From assembly GCA_051453625.1 (NCBI GenBank), contig JBOZIK010000001.1, forward strand, positions 184,685,605-184,719,074: a stretch of 33,470 nt of DNA. Direction: 5' to 3'. Positions within the stretch are counted from its first letter, which is position 1. Each line of letters opens with the position of its first letter. The DNA is from Welwitschia mirabilis. Taxonomy: Eukaryota > Gnetophyta > Gnetopsida > Welwitschiales. Below, in pieces: positions 10,776-20,079 of this stretch. Both the position numbers and the translations under genes were made by a program. The notes under the pieces are model-generated. The model was not told the DNA's origin. It made no database searches and saw only the letters and a list, made by a program, of their open reading frames with translations.

Positions 10776-11385
10776 GACAACTGTTGATGTTATAAAGCCA
10801 CATTTTTCACTTTATGTTCCCACTATGATTCTTCATCATTTAGACATGAATGTGGAATGTTGTTGTCTTGTATTTGACAATGGGTAGCATTGAAGGAGCT
10901 GTTGATTTGACAGCATCAGGGGAGATCTGATTTGTTCTTTCCTGGTTTCAGTCTTCTAGGAGTGTCTCTATGTCATTAAATGTCGTTGTCTTGTGGGACT
11001 ATTAGTCATCTATGTAAACATCCCTTACACGAGTCATTTAGTAATGGTATTCGAGCTGATTGTGTCAAGAAGTCTTGTATATGATGGAGGGATAATAGGG
11101 TTTATAGCCTTAGAAACTCTGAATCTATGTGCTTTACTATGTTTCATCATTGATCTAATGCTAAAAAGATTTTGGGTTGATGACTGTAGGTGCATTTTCT
11201 ATTTGCTCTCTTCATCCTTGCAGATACATAACATTTCTTGCATGATTGATTAATAATAGTAAATGAAAATTTGATTAAGCTTAAAATTATTGAAAAAAGC
11301 GTTAACTGTGTAAATGACACATCCTTATTTGAGAGTGAACTGCTAAAGTTGAGCAACAATCAGATTTTTGCTCTAACATTTGTTC
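10776..11385 (+). repeat. Direct repeat R2, 3' part of the decayed gene
   Basis: Contains the last coding-like residues of the 8757-10890 pseudogene (LHHLDMNVECCCLVFDNG then a stop) followed by non-coding sequence. It is shared block by block with R1 (7297-8720). Confidence 0.75.
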
Positions 11386-12089
11386 TCACATTCCTGGCAT
11401 TGTCGCCATTATTTTGAAATTCTGACTTTACTTGATATTGCACAATGATTATCAATTGTATTTGAGGACATATGCTTCCCCGGAACAGAACTCAAATCAA
11501 CTGTATCCACTCTTTCTCATCTCTGTTCATCCAGCCTCATCCATCTTGAAACCCGAGTTTAGGGCTTACTTCCTTATGGGGATAGAAAATGCAATCACCA
11601 TCACCATCGTAGCAGTGAAACAACTAAATTATGTTTCAATCACACAAAATAACCATAGAAAACATGAAGGTTCAGACAGAGATATATAGTGACTTGACAA
11701 ATTATCATGTATAAGTGACTTGAGAACTGATACAGATATTCTATAAGCATTCAACTGAACACAGATATTTGAGTATTTTATGTTAATTTATTAAAGAATC
11801 AAGCAAAGATACGTAACACATGTTTCTTTGTATGAGCATGTTTTGTCATACTAAGCTCTAACATTGTGGTGTATTACTATCTTCTTGTATTAACTCTTAA
11901 CCATCATAGTTCAGATTAAAGTTATGAAGGATCGATGTTCTATGATACAAGTTATTTTCCATTTAAACACTAATATAGAAGCCATATATAGCAATACACA
12001 ACTAAAAATATGGATCTATTAAAGCATAAATAAACACACGTGCACATGCACAAGAAGAAAAAGCAAGTGTTCTGCATCATCATTCATCT
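11386..12089. other. Region without recognisable gene
   Basis: About 700 bp of AT-rich sequence. No conserved motif was seen. The 85-residue open frame at 11432-11689 has no recognisable composition or motif. Confidence 0.5.
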
Positions 12090-12337
12090 TCCTCTAAACA
12101 CTGTTTTATCTAACTGGGGTCACCTTTTCAACTCTAGCTTTCCAACTAATTCTGAACTATCACCAGGGTCATCTAACACTTTGCAACTCTTCATGCTTGT
12201 ACTTCACTTCATGTCTTTGTTGAGCTTCCTATTCTCCATGGTCTTTCCACTTGAATGAATGCAAATTTTCTTTCAAGCGTTGTCTCTTATCTATATCAAA
12301 TATGTTCATATCATCCCAAATCGCTCTTTTGATGAGC
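12090..12337 (-). pseudogene. Exon-like stretch of an unidentified protein
   Basis: On the minus strand, 12337 down to about 12240 translates without a stop to an amphipathic, charged sequence containing AIWDDMNIFDIDKRQRLKE and then NLHSFKWKDHGE. After one stop it continues with EAQQRHEVKYKHEELQSV. The composition looks like real coding sequence (rich in K, E and D, helical), unlike the surroundings. I do not recognise the family. It may be one exon of a decayed gene or a captured fragment. Confidence 0.4.
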
Positions 12338-13439
12338 CGTACATAACCAAACTTTATAAATGAGCTCAACACAGTAATGCAAGAAACAAAAAAACAATAC
12401 AGAAGTTTGAAAAGAGTGTATTTTGCTTCACATATACAAATGGTAGTGACATTGCATTTATTCTACAAACAAACTAAAAGGATTAAAATGCATGCTTGTA
12501 TATCATACCCAAGCAAATAGGACACTGCATTTCTTCCCGAATTGTCGCCAAATTGACAAGAATGTAACTATGACAAAGAGCAAAAATGATAAAATTACCA
12601 TTTTATATAATATTATTATCGGAAACATGCCAAAAAAGTAAACAGATGCATGAAAAAGCATGTTTTAGAAATTCATACACATTTATCAAAGGACATGAAG
12701 GTAAAGTGTATTGCCAATTAATAACCAAAAATAATGCACACTTCTTTTCTGTACTATCTTTCACTTATATTTTTGGAGAAATGTTATTAGGTTTTTTACA
12801 AATTATAAACACTTTAAAAGAAGACAATGGTGGTACTGTTTAAGGACATCGTAAATACATGTCATAAAGTAAGATGATTCACGTAGAGAGATCGTATGTG
12901 TAGGACCAATAGTTTCTTGACAAACTATTTTAATTCTAATTAGATTTATGTAAAATTTTTAAGTGTATGCCTTCATTGTGACACACTGGGTTATCAAAAA
13001 CTTTTGAGATGATAGAAATTACAAGGGGGACTGATTTCCAATATAAAACTAACAGTATCTTGTGCATGCTCAAATGTCAGAATCTGTGATGTTAGTGAGA
13101 CTAATCTCTAAGTTTAGAGTATCTTTAAACCCTGCATTGTCAAGCGTTCCAACCTATGACACCGCAACTCAAGACCTGTTACATTCTTCTCCCCAGCAAA
13201 TCCTTAGGAGTCCATTTATTAGCTCTTGGTGATAAACACTCCAAAACATGCTCTCCTAAAAGAAGGAAAAAATGAAAAATAAAGATGCTAAGAAATGAGC
13301 TCTGTAACATGCCAAGGATGGAAAATATAAAGCAATAGAAAGGAGATGAATGTCACCATTAGCAAAAATATGACAGCAACTGCATATAAGTCAGAGATAC
13401 AAGAAGGTTTCAAAGAAGTCAAGCCCAAAAGTTTAGATC
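12338..13439. other. Region without recognisable gene
   Basis: About 1.1 kb, AT-rich. The 85-residue frame at 12586-12843 appears to be chance. Confidence 0.5.
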
Positions 13440-14153
13440 ACTACAATTCACTTGGAATTTGATTGGTTGCTTTTATTGAAATAGATCTATGAGGCTTGCC
13501 TAAGCCTAAATCACTTTCTTACTTGAACATATTGCTAAAAATCTTCTTGACGTTTGTTTTTATATTATTTCTTGCTTTTTGCTATCTCTTACTACCTTGT
13601 TCTTACCTTATGTTAACTATATCTATGAACTTGTGCCATGCTTAGCCACTGAGATATGCTTAGATGAAATTCAGTGCATGGAATGTACTTTCTTTTTGTC
13701 ATAATATAAAGTTTAGTACATGTCTTTACTCAATGATTTCTTAGTGAACATCTGATGTTTCATTGAGTAGCGCTTGTTCTGTTTGATAACAGAAGGGGAG
13801 AATATGTATATTAGTTTCTTTTAATATGCAATATCAGTTTTTAATATGAATGATTCTAATAGTGTTTGCATAACAAATTTCGTGCTTAACTTGGGGCTTA
13901 CGTTTTCATGAAGTCTAACATGTGTTGTTTAGTGTAGGACATTTGTTGTGCTGACTTTGTTTTGCAGGATACCCTTGGAACTAAAAAGCACAAATAGGGT
14001 TGTGACACAACTGATGCTTGTGCTCACTAAACTTGAACACAAGTTATGCTCAAGAGGGCAGAAATGAGGGGAGCAAAGCAATCAAGCCATCAACTTGTGG
14101 TTCTCTCCACCACAATACACTTAAAAGGTTGTCATCATTGAAAAGTGGTGGAT
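13440..14153 (+). mobile_element. 3' non-coding region of SIRE-like Copia E
   Basis: The stretch between pol and the 3' LTR of a plus-strand element. It holds an inner polypurine tract (AGAAGGGGAGAATA, about 13791-13804), as SIRE-type elements commonly have after pol. Just before the LTR it has a degenerate version of the second tract (GTCATCATTGAAAAGTGGTG, 14131-14150). No coding domain could be identified, and the left border is uncertain. Confidence 0.5.
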
Positions 14154-15254
14154 TGTTGAAGCAAATGACAAGTTGTTTCAATGATGAACAAGAAGAAGTG
14201 TATATCCACCTCAAGAAGATTAAAAGGCAAAGTCAAGGCTACTGTCGATGCTCATGATCCACTAGCTGGAGTAGTCCAATATTCATCACGATAGAAACCA
14301 GGTCCAAATCATGGGGACTTCGTAGTTTTTTTGTGGGACATCCAAATCTTTATCAGCCATACAAATACGCTGAATGTGACCTGGGACATCCCAGATTTTC
14401 AGTGGGACATCTGGGCTATGCAAGAAGAGAATTGAAATTTTGAAATAGGGTTAAGACTTTTGGATTTCTAAGTGGGACATCTCGGATCTTCTAGGAGATT
14501 GCTGAGAAGCAATTGGGACATTCGGGAGCTTTTGTGGAGCATCCAAGGCACCAAGCAAAGTGTACACTGGGGAGAAATCAAAAGTCAAATCAGAAGGAAA
14601 TCAAGGCACACTTACTCCCAACGACTAGTAGACATGCATTAACATCACAGAAGTCGAGAATGACTACCTCCACCTTTGTCTTCAATAGTCATATTCTTGA
14701 ACTGCAATGATAGAGAACTACACTGTGAAAAATCTATTTGTGTCAAAAGGGCTTCTACTTCTTACATTCTTTATTATCTCTGCTCTTACACTGTATCATC
14801 TCCTTGAGATGTTGTTGTACTACATGTTGTTGTACTGTGCAAAGAAAAAAGCACAGTCTTCATCAATCTTTCATTGACAGAAATCTAGCTCTAGTGTTGA
14901 AGTTGTTTGTCATAGTAAGAAACCCATGGTGAAAAGGGGTTATTGAAAACCTGCACAAAGGATTGAGTAAGGTGTTGTGCTTTGGTCAAGGAAACCCTTG
15001 GTGAAAAGGCTTCATCAAAGTTGTAGGTGTGGCTTTTGTACTAAGGGAACCAGGAGGTTGAAGGTGGCTGCCCCCCCTGAGAGTGGAGTAGGTTGGATTG
15101 TCAAACCACTATAAAATTCTATGGTGCACATTTTCTTTCGCTTCTTGTTCTTGATTTGGTTTTTACCTTCTTCTTAAACTATTTAAGTTGTATTGGTTAT
15201 TTCTAAAAAACCCTATTCACCCTCCCACTCTCTTGTGTGCTTTCGATCCTAACA
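14154..15254 (+). mobile_element. 3' LTR of Copia E (about 1.1 kb)
   Basis: The start is taken at TGTTGAAGCAAATG directly after the polypurine-like stretch. The end is GATCCTAACA at 15254, preceded by CCCTATTCACCCTCCCACTC, the typical U5 end of this Copia group. It contains the ACCACTATAAAATTCTA segment (about 15105-15121) also present in the LTR of element C (about 17605-17621). The U3 part carries six GGGACATC-like motifs (14333-14544). The following bases are not a primer site, so this is the 3' LTR. The 5' part of the element is not in evidence. Confidence 0.65.
14333..14544 (+). repeat. Cluster of six GTGGGACATCC-like motifs in LTR E
   Basis: Motifs start at about 14333, 14381, 14402, 14472, 14513 and 14534, with the core GGGACATC or a one-base variant. 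Spacing is irregular (about 20-70 bp), unlike a simple tandem repeat. The related core GGACATCCC recurs in the LTR of element C. Confidence 0.7.
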
Positions 15255-15289
15255 TTTACTTTTGTTCCCCAACTCTGACTAATGCTAGC

Positions 15290-16480
15290 ATATGTAGGGG
15301 TGTAACCTCTTGCTATATATGACATTTCTATGGTTCCAATTAAATTCTTCTAAAAGACAGTTTACTCTTCCATCAATTTGCAAATGGTTATTTTTCCCTN
15401 NNNNNNNNNGATTTTTGTTTTAAAAAGTAAACAAAAATCTTCCCAGTGGAACCATTTATGAAGGTATGGCTATAATTTTGTCCTTTAATAGACAAAACTA
15501 GCATTACTCCACATATAACATCATGTACAAGTTCTACCTTTTGTTTCACTCTTTCCCTCAACATTTTAAACTAGGCATTTTATGAGCTTTTCCCATTTGA
15601 AAAGTTTCACATACAGATATTTCAATGTATTGGTTAAACTCCAAGCCTCCTTTATTATCATGTGTGAAAAAGTACTTCAAAGTTAACAGGGTCCAGTCTT
15701 TTGTGCCACATCAAAAGTTCCATGTTATTACTGCCTATACTAACGGCAGTACACTCACTTCTTATTAAAGAGATGTTATTGCCCAAAGTTTTGTGAACTA
15801 CATCTTTTCCTTCTCTACTTACACAACAGATGTTTTTCTTGGGATTGAACATCAACTCATAACATTCATGTGGCAAAGTTGCTAAAGAAGCATGTCCATT
15901 AATCTTAATGCTTAAAAAGCTACAAAACTAACTAGATTGGTAGTTAGAGTGGTTATTAGCTAGAGTGGCTATTACTTGGTCTTGAAAACTTTACTTCATG
16001 ATATCTTTAAAGGATTACTTATTTTCTATCATGTGGGATGGTGCTCTAGACTCTATGTACCAAATATCACTTGTCTTACATACTAAGAGTGTTGATATTT
16101 CTTCTATCATATGGACTAACTTCTACTATAATACATAATGATTTGTTTTTATTCCCTAGTCTATTTTCAGGATTCTCACGACTGATCCAATATCTTTAGG
16201 TTCGAGAGAAAAAAACACTTCTTCTTAAGTATGTCACATCACCACTTTGGTTTGTGATTCTTTTGAGGTTTCCTATTGTCACATCATCACTTCCTATTCC
16301 TTGGTCTTGGGTTCCACTTGTTTACGTAATAATTTCACAAAGATTACCATGTGTAAGGTTGAGAAGAATTTTGCAAGGCTTCCTTAGAGACATCATACTT
16401 TGGTGGCAAAGCATAGAACCTGGCATATTTGAACATTTGTTCATCAATTTTAGCGTATTGTGCTTCTAGTTATTCTATGG
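15290..16480 (-). mobile_element. Copia F fragment: gag end, protease, GAG-pre-integrase, integrase start
   Basis: Read from high to low coordinates. A gag-like segment (DEQMFKYARFYALPPKYDVS, about 16460-16390) comes first, then the protease site near 16070-16030, where the expected DSGASSHM reads ESRAPSHM so the catalytic aspartate is lost. Next is the pre-integrase domain (15876-15658, with HECYELMFNPKKNICCV and MWHKRL), then the integrase N-terminus (CETFQMGKAHKMP, then QKVELVHDV) and core (GQNYSHTFIN), running into a 10-N gap at 15400. Several stops and frameshifts are present. RT and LTRs are not seen. It belongs to a different Copia lineage from A, B and C. Confidence 0.8.
15400..15409. 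other. Assembly gap (10 N)
   Basis: Short gap inside the integrase part of element F. The frame reads as integrase up to it. Confidence 0.95.
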
Positions 16481-16639
16481 GAATATTAAGTTGCAATGAT
16501 GACAATGTGATAAGTTTGATAGCATGTTCTCAATGTGTGCATGTAAAACATGCTCACCACCTTTTTGAAGACTAGCGTGTGGGTGACCTAAAGTTGGCAA
16601 ACTTTAAGTTCTTTCAGGACCACAGATGCCCTCACTAAA

Positions 16640-17080
16640 AAGGCCTAGACATCCCCGCTCGTCGCAGTCTATTTGTATAGGAGTTTGTCCTCTTAACAGG
16701 TGTGGACATCCCCACTCAGGTAGCCCAAGCGTCCCCTCTTTGTAGATAATTTGTATAGCTCTTTGGGTCGTTAACAGATGTAGACGTCCCTACTCAGGGA
16801 GCCCGAATGTCTCCTCTCCTCTTTGCCTTTTTGTATAAGGGATTGCACCACCGACATGTGTTGACATCCCCACTCAGCTAGCCTAGATGTTCGCCCTCCT
16901 CTTAAGTGTTTTGTAAGGGATAAAGCATGTCTGACAGGTGTAGACATCCTCACTCATTAACAATAATCGTCCCCACCCCTAGAAGTGTGGACGTCCCCAC
17001 TCATTAAGGGCGGACATACCCGACCCTGAAAGTGTGAACTCCCCACTCTGTTAGGGGGAACTTCCCCACTCTTGAACCAT
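16640..17080 (+). repeat. ~80-bp minisatellite with GACATCCCCACTCA core
   Basis: Units begin at about 16696, 16774, 16854 and 16934 (78, 80 and 80 bp apart). Each opens with ACA(G/T)(G/A)TGT(A/G/T)GACATCCCC-like sequence, then ACTCAG, a second shorter ...GTCCCC or GTCTCC half, and a T-rich filler with TTTGTATA or TTTGTAAG. A partial unit precedes at 16641, and two shorter units (about 50 bp) follow at 16984 and 17031. The array lies in the U3 part of the element C 5' LTR. Confidence 0.85.
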
Positions 17081-17770
17081 TGTAAAACGATTGGTTTTTG
17101 GCGGAGCTTGCTGCAGGTTTAATAATTTGATTTAGTGCAATTTTTAAGGCTAGTTTGGTGGAAGATTTTCCTTGGGTCTAGGGCTAGATTGGCAGCCAAA
17201 TAAATAAAGATTTGGAATCAAGATACCTTGGAAATATCAGTCCGATATTTTCTAGCGGCTATCTGATGTGAGATATCTATAAAAGGAAGAAAGCTCCACA
17301 GTTGTGGTTAATGACCACATTGATAGCGACTCTACTTTGGATATCATCTATTGTAGAAACCAACTGCTGCAAACATCTTGTGATATTTGCGCTTTAAGGC
17401 ATTCTCATTCTTGCTTTCTGTTGTGGTTGGGTCTAAACCAAGAAAAAACTCTTTATTGTAGAAGGTTGTTGACAAGCCTAAAATCATCTCTGTTGTAAGG
17501 GATTGATGATCAACCATAAGTCATTAGTTGAGGAGATTGAAAGGAACCAAGGAAGGAGAATCATTTATCTATTCCTGAAGAACGGAGTAGGCAGCTTGCA
17601 AACCACTATAAAACTCTAGTGTGCTGATCTTGCTTCTTTGCATTGCTTTTATCTGATATTATTTGTTTCATGCAAAGTAGATTAATGTTTTGAGGGTTTA
17701 AGTAACTTTATATAACATTTTTATCAAACCTATTCACTCCCCTACCAAACGCCTGCCAAAAAGATTTTCA
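17081..17770 (+). mobile_element. 5' LTR of Copia C (3' part; LTR start not resolved)
   Basis: The LTR end is placed at ATTTTCA (17770), immediately before a primer-binding site. A promoter box (TATAAAAGG) lies at 17278-17286. AACCTATTCACTCCCC (about 17727) is the usual pre-terminal motif. The segment TTGCAAACCACTATAAAACT matches the corresponding part of LTR E. The left end must lie upstream and probably includes the minisatellite at 16640-17080. Confidence 0.75.
17278..17286 (+). promoter_or_regulatory. LTR TATA box (TATAAAAGG)
   Basis: Good match to a plant RNA polymerase II TATA box, about 490 bp before the end of the LTR and 550 bp before gag. It is the likely start region for element C genomic RNA. 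Confidence 0.65.
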
Positions 17771-17772
17771 AT

Positions 17773-17784
17773 TCATATCAGAGC
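17773..17784 (+). other. Primer-binding site of Copia C (initiator tRNA-Met)
   Basis: Reads TCATATCAGAGC against the expected TGGTATCAGAGC complementary to the 3' end of plant initiator tRNA-Met (two mismatches). It lies two bases after the LTR end, at the usual place for minus-strand DNA priming. Confidence 0.8.
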
Positions 17785-17827
17785 GAGGTTACTCTTAATT
17801 AGGGTTTTACCACTCTGAGTTGATGAA

Positions 17828-18346
17828 ATGGGACCCAATTTCGATGAAGGTCACTCAATCTCAAGACCTCTTTTCTTTAATGGATCCACTTATACATTTT
17901 GGAAAACCAAAATGACCATTGTTCTGAAACCCCTTAATTTGAACATTTGGGATAGTGTTGTGTGTGGATATTCGGAACCTATGACTACTTTGGCAGGTTG
18001 GACCCATGAACGATGGGAGAAAGCGAGACTCAATGCTAAAGCAATGAATGCCATCATATGTGCTCTTAGCCTTGAAGAAAACAATCAAATAGTAAAATGC
18101 CCTTCAACAAAGGAAATTTGGGACACTCTTGAAATTGCTCATGGAGGTACGAGTGTAGCTAAAAATTCTAAATTGCAATTTCTAGCCACTCAATTTGAAA
18201 ACATTAGGATGGAAGAGCAACAAACTGTCGATGAGTATACAAACAAGGTGACCAACATTATAAACACAATGTGGAGACTTGGTAAAAAGGTCCTTAAAAG
18301 AAGGGTTGTGAGGAAAATCTTAAGGAGCTTGCGCAAAAGGTTTTGA
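17828..18346 (+). CDS. gag: Copia C gag, N-terminal capsid part
   Basis: A 172-residue frame starting 44 bp after the primer site. It begins MGPNFDEGHSISRPLFFNGS and continues with YTFWKTKM and NLNIWDSV, the DUF4219/UBN2 type capsid start of SIRE/Tork Copia gag. Later blocks are AMNAIICALS, CPSTKEIWDTLEIAHGGTS, LATQFENIRMEEQQTVDEY and KKVLKRRVVRKILRSLRKRF. Gag forms the virus-like particle in which reverse transcription occurs. The frame stops at 18344-18346 within the family's LRSLPKRF-like block, where normal gag continues (the downstream text still resembles gag in the same and other frames), so this is a truncated copy. Confidence 0.85.
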   Translation: MGPNFDEGHSISRPLFFNGSTYTFWKTKMTIVLKPLNLNIWDSVVCGYSEPMTTLAGWTHERWEKARLNAKAMNAIICALSLEENNQIVKCPSTKEIWDTLEIAHGGTSVAKNSKLQFLATQFENIRMEEQQTVDEYTNKVTNIINTMWRLGKKVLKRRVVRKILRSLRKRF

Positions 18347-19364
18347 CCAAAGATCGTTGCCATAAAGGAAAGCAAAAATCCTGACGCCATCAGCATGGAA
18401 GAGCTTAAAAAATCCTTGATTGCTTATGAGGCCACTATTCTAGAAGAGGACAAATCTAAAGCTAAAAGCATTGCGTTGAAATTTTCCACTTAAGGCAAAG
18501 AAGATTTAACCAATAAAGAAGATGATGAGGATCTACCCTTGCTACCTAACTACTTCGAAAAAATTTTTTGAGAAAGCAAAAAGAGTCTAGGAGATCAAGG
18601 TTGAGTACAATTGAAGATCAAGTGGAAAAGAGAAACAACTACAGAAGCACCAACAGAAACAAGAAACCTTTGCAATGCTTTGAGTGCAAAGGATTTAGGC
18701 ACACTGCTGCTGAATGTGCCAACACTAAGAAAGCATAAAGCAAACGAAAGAAGGCTTCAAATGCCCACATGGGAGGATGAAGAAGAATCTAAATCAAACA
18801 CCGATCAAAATGAAGAGGAGGATTGTGGTCTACTAGCTATTATTGAAGAACATGCTTTTATTGTGACCACAAAGGACGAACAAGTGGTTTTAGATGATGA
18901 AAAGGTAAATCTCAAATCATCTGAAAGTATTGAAGAAGCATATGAAAAACTATACTTCCTTTGTAAAGCTTTAGCATGTAAAAAGAAAGCATTAATACTT
19001 GAAATATATTCTTTGCAATCTAAGCTTGGTCTAGCCAACCAAGAGTTGGATAGAATTGTTGAAAATCTTGTAGGTGCAAACACAACAATTTCATATTTGA
19101 CAAGAGATCTAGAGCTTGTAAGAAATTCAAGATCACTCTCCAACACTCACTCAAAAAAGGTAAACTTTGGCCAAAGAAGGTATGGATCCAATCATCATGT
19201 TTCAAAACCTTTGAATGTTCATTGTTTTTTACTATAGTGAAAGAGGACATGTGTGGTTTTCTTGTCCTATCAGAAAAGGAAAAATTTTTTGTTATAAGAA
19301 TGACAGGTTACTATGGAAACCAAAGATAGTGGGAGATCAGCCAACACTTAAAACAAAGTGGATT
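18347..19364 (+). pseudogene. Copia C gag C-terminal half with CCHC zinc knuckle, frameshifted
   Basis: Gag continues with AISMEELKKSLIAYE-type sequence. A zinc knuckle of CX2CX4HX4C form (CFECKGFRHTAAEC, about 18676-18717) is in a different frame from the open stretch 18611-19237. The latter gives an acidic region (MPTWEDEEESKSN) and a predicted coiled coil rich in L, E and K (about 18905-19130), the usual order in SIRE-like gag. The zinc knuckle would bind genomic RNA. At least two frameshifts prevent a complete product. Confidence 0.75.
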
Positions 19365-19872
19365 AGTAAAGATTCCATCAAAGGTCTCTTCGCTCAAACC
19401 GCCCTGAAGGCAAAAGAATATCCAGTGGTTATTCAAGGCACATGACAGGTGATAGAGGTCATTTGCATACTCTTGTTGATTATGAAGGTGGTTTGGTATC
19501 ATTTAGAGACAATAGAAAGGCAACCATCATAGATAAAGAAAAGGTATGTGAATACAATATACCTAAGATTAAAGATGCCTTATATATTGATGGCTTGAAA
19601 CATAATCTTCTTAGTATTGCTCAAATGTGTGATAAAGGTAAGCTAGTTGTTTTTAACAAAGATAAACATGTTGTTAAGAGTATTTCACATAACAAAGTTC
19701 TTGTAGTTGCCTATAGATCAGGAAATTTGTATTCTATTAGATGAAAATCTTACAAGAAAGAAGTGTGTGGCTTCACTCAAAAAAGCGAAGAAAGCCTGTG
19801 GCATAGAAGGATGGGGCACTCCAATGTTGAAAATCTTAGCACTAGTTTCAAAAGGAATTGGTAAGAGGCTTG
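19365..19872 (+). pseudogene. Copia C protease end and GAG-pre-integrase domain (left half, split by insertion)
   Basis: The protease site reads SSGYSRHMTGD (about 19419-19453) where WxxDSGCSRHMTGD is expected, so the catalytic aspartate is replaced. The open stretch 19442-19744 carries the protease-to-integrase link (KIKDALYIDGLKHNLLSIAQ, then KVLVVAYRSGNLYSI). The zinc-binding start (LWHRRMGHSNVENL, about 19796) follows after a frameshift. Sequence homologous to Copia stops at 19872 and resumes at 30348. Confidence 0.85.
19868..19872. repeat. Target site duplication GCTTG (left) of the nested block
   Basis: Identical to 30348-30352. Joining the two flanks with one copy restores element C's pre-integrase frame without loss or gain of bases. 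Confidence 0.88.
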
Positions 19873-19978
19873 TGTTAGGCCCTTTACCATCACACCAAAA
19901 GTCATGACTTAGGTAGAAGATGGAACCCTTTATAATTACCCCCTTGTCGGGCCAGGCATGGGGACCGCATATCCAACA
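19873..19978 (-). mobile_element. TRIM LTR (106 bp), left end of the nested block
   Basis: Reads TGTTAGGCCCTTTACCATC at its start and ATATCCAACA at its end, with TG...CA termini. The minus strand shows a TATAAAGG box (about 19927-19934). Homologous LTRs lie at 29758-29862, 29964-30049 and 30170-30275. In its own orientation it is a 3' LTR, preceded by the purine run GAGGGGAAGAT. Confidence 0.85.
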
Positions 19979-20079
19979 ATCTTCCCCTCGATCCACATGC
20001 CAAGTGCTCACATGAACCAGGAAGCCACCGGGGAGACTCGAACCCAAGACCAGCCAACAATCATGGCTCTGATACCAAT
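19979..20079 (-). mobile_element. TRIM interior (101 bp) with primer site, joined to a Copia A LTR
   Basis: Read on the minus strand it starts with the primer site, has a short non-coding interior and ends in a polypurine run. It is closely similar to 29863-29963. On its upstream side a TRIM LTR is expected, but the LTR of Copia A (20080-20512) is found instead, joined with no extra base. A B-box-like sequence (GGGTTCGAGTCTCC) lies 30-45 bases after the primer site. Confidence 0.85.
20065..20077 (-). other. TRIM primer-binding site, perfect match to initiator tRNA-Met
   Basis: Minus strand reads TGGTATCAGAGCC, the classic plant Copia/TRIM primer site. It is separated from the adjoining LTR by the dinucleotide AT. 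Confidence 0.93.

Larger units (their letters stand above)
8757..10890 (+). pseudogene. Decayed unidentified gene, interrupted by a solo LTR
   Basis: Long coding-like stretches appear in changing frames. Examples are KKMVKLVGYDLLEDVYANVF (8920-8980), VVYCGNDASRFS (about 9000), SYSKVVHRHAKLFP (about 9070), DRYLNHNTYDGDDPR (about 9160), ELFLQLKNEFIKKPDD (about 9210), an acidic segment (9640-9900), KSEFFLGNLQVDSKEIIADL (about 10020) and a lysine-rich tail. Internal TAG and TGA codons often sit where TGG, CAG or CGA would be one C-to-T or G-to-A change away, as in methylation-driven decay. The frame resumes after the LTR at 10316-10758 and ends near 10887. I do not recognise the family. It could be a retroposed or duplicated host gene; no introns could be placed. 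Confidence 0.5.

Noticed and set aside
12586-12843. 85-residue plus-strand open frame with hydrophobic segments
   Set aside because: Composition follows the AT-rich background and no flanking gene signals were seen; treated as chance.
16254-16469. 71-residue plus-strand open frame
   Set aside because: It is antisense to the gag-like part of minus-strand Copia F, which explains the open frame.
16696-17080. CRISPR-like array because of regularly spaced repeats
   Set aside because: The spacers are themselves similar, the unit is ~80 bp and drifts, and the context is a plant LTR; this is a minisatellite.
20000-20078. tRNA gene suggested by GCTCTGATACCA and GGTTCGAGTC
   Set aside because: GCTCTGATACCA is the complement of a primer site at an LTR border and no cloverleaf or anticodon arm can be formed; only a B-box-like word remains.
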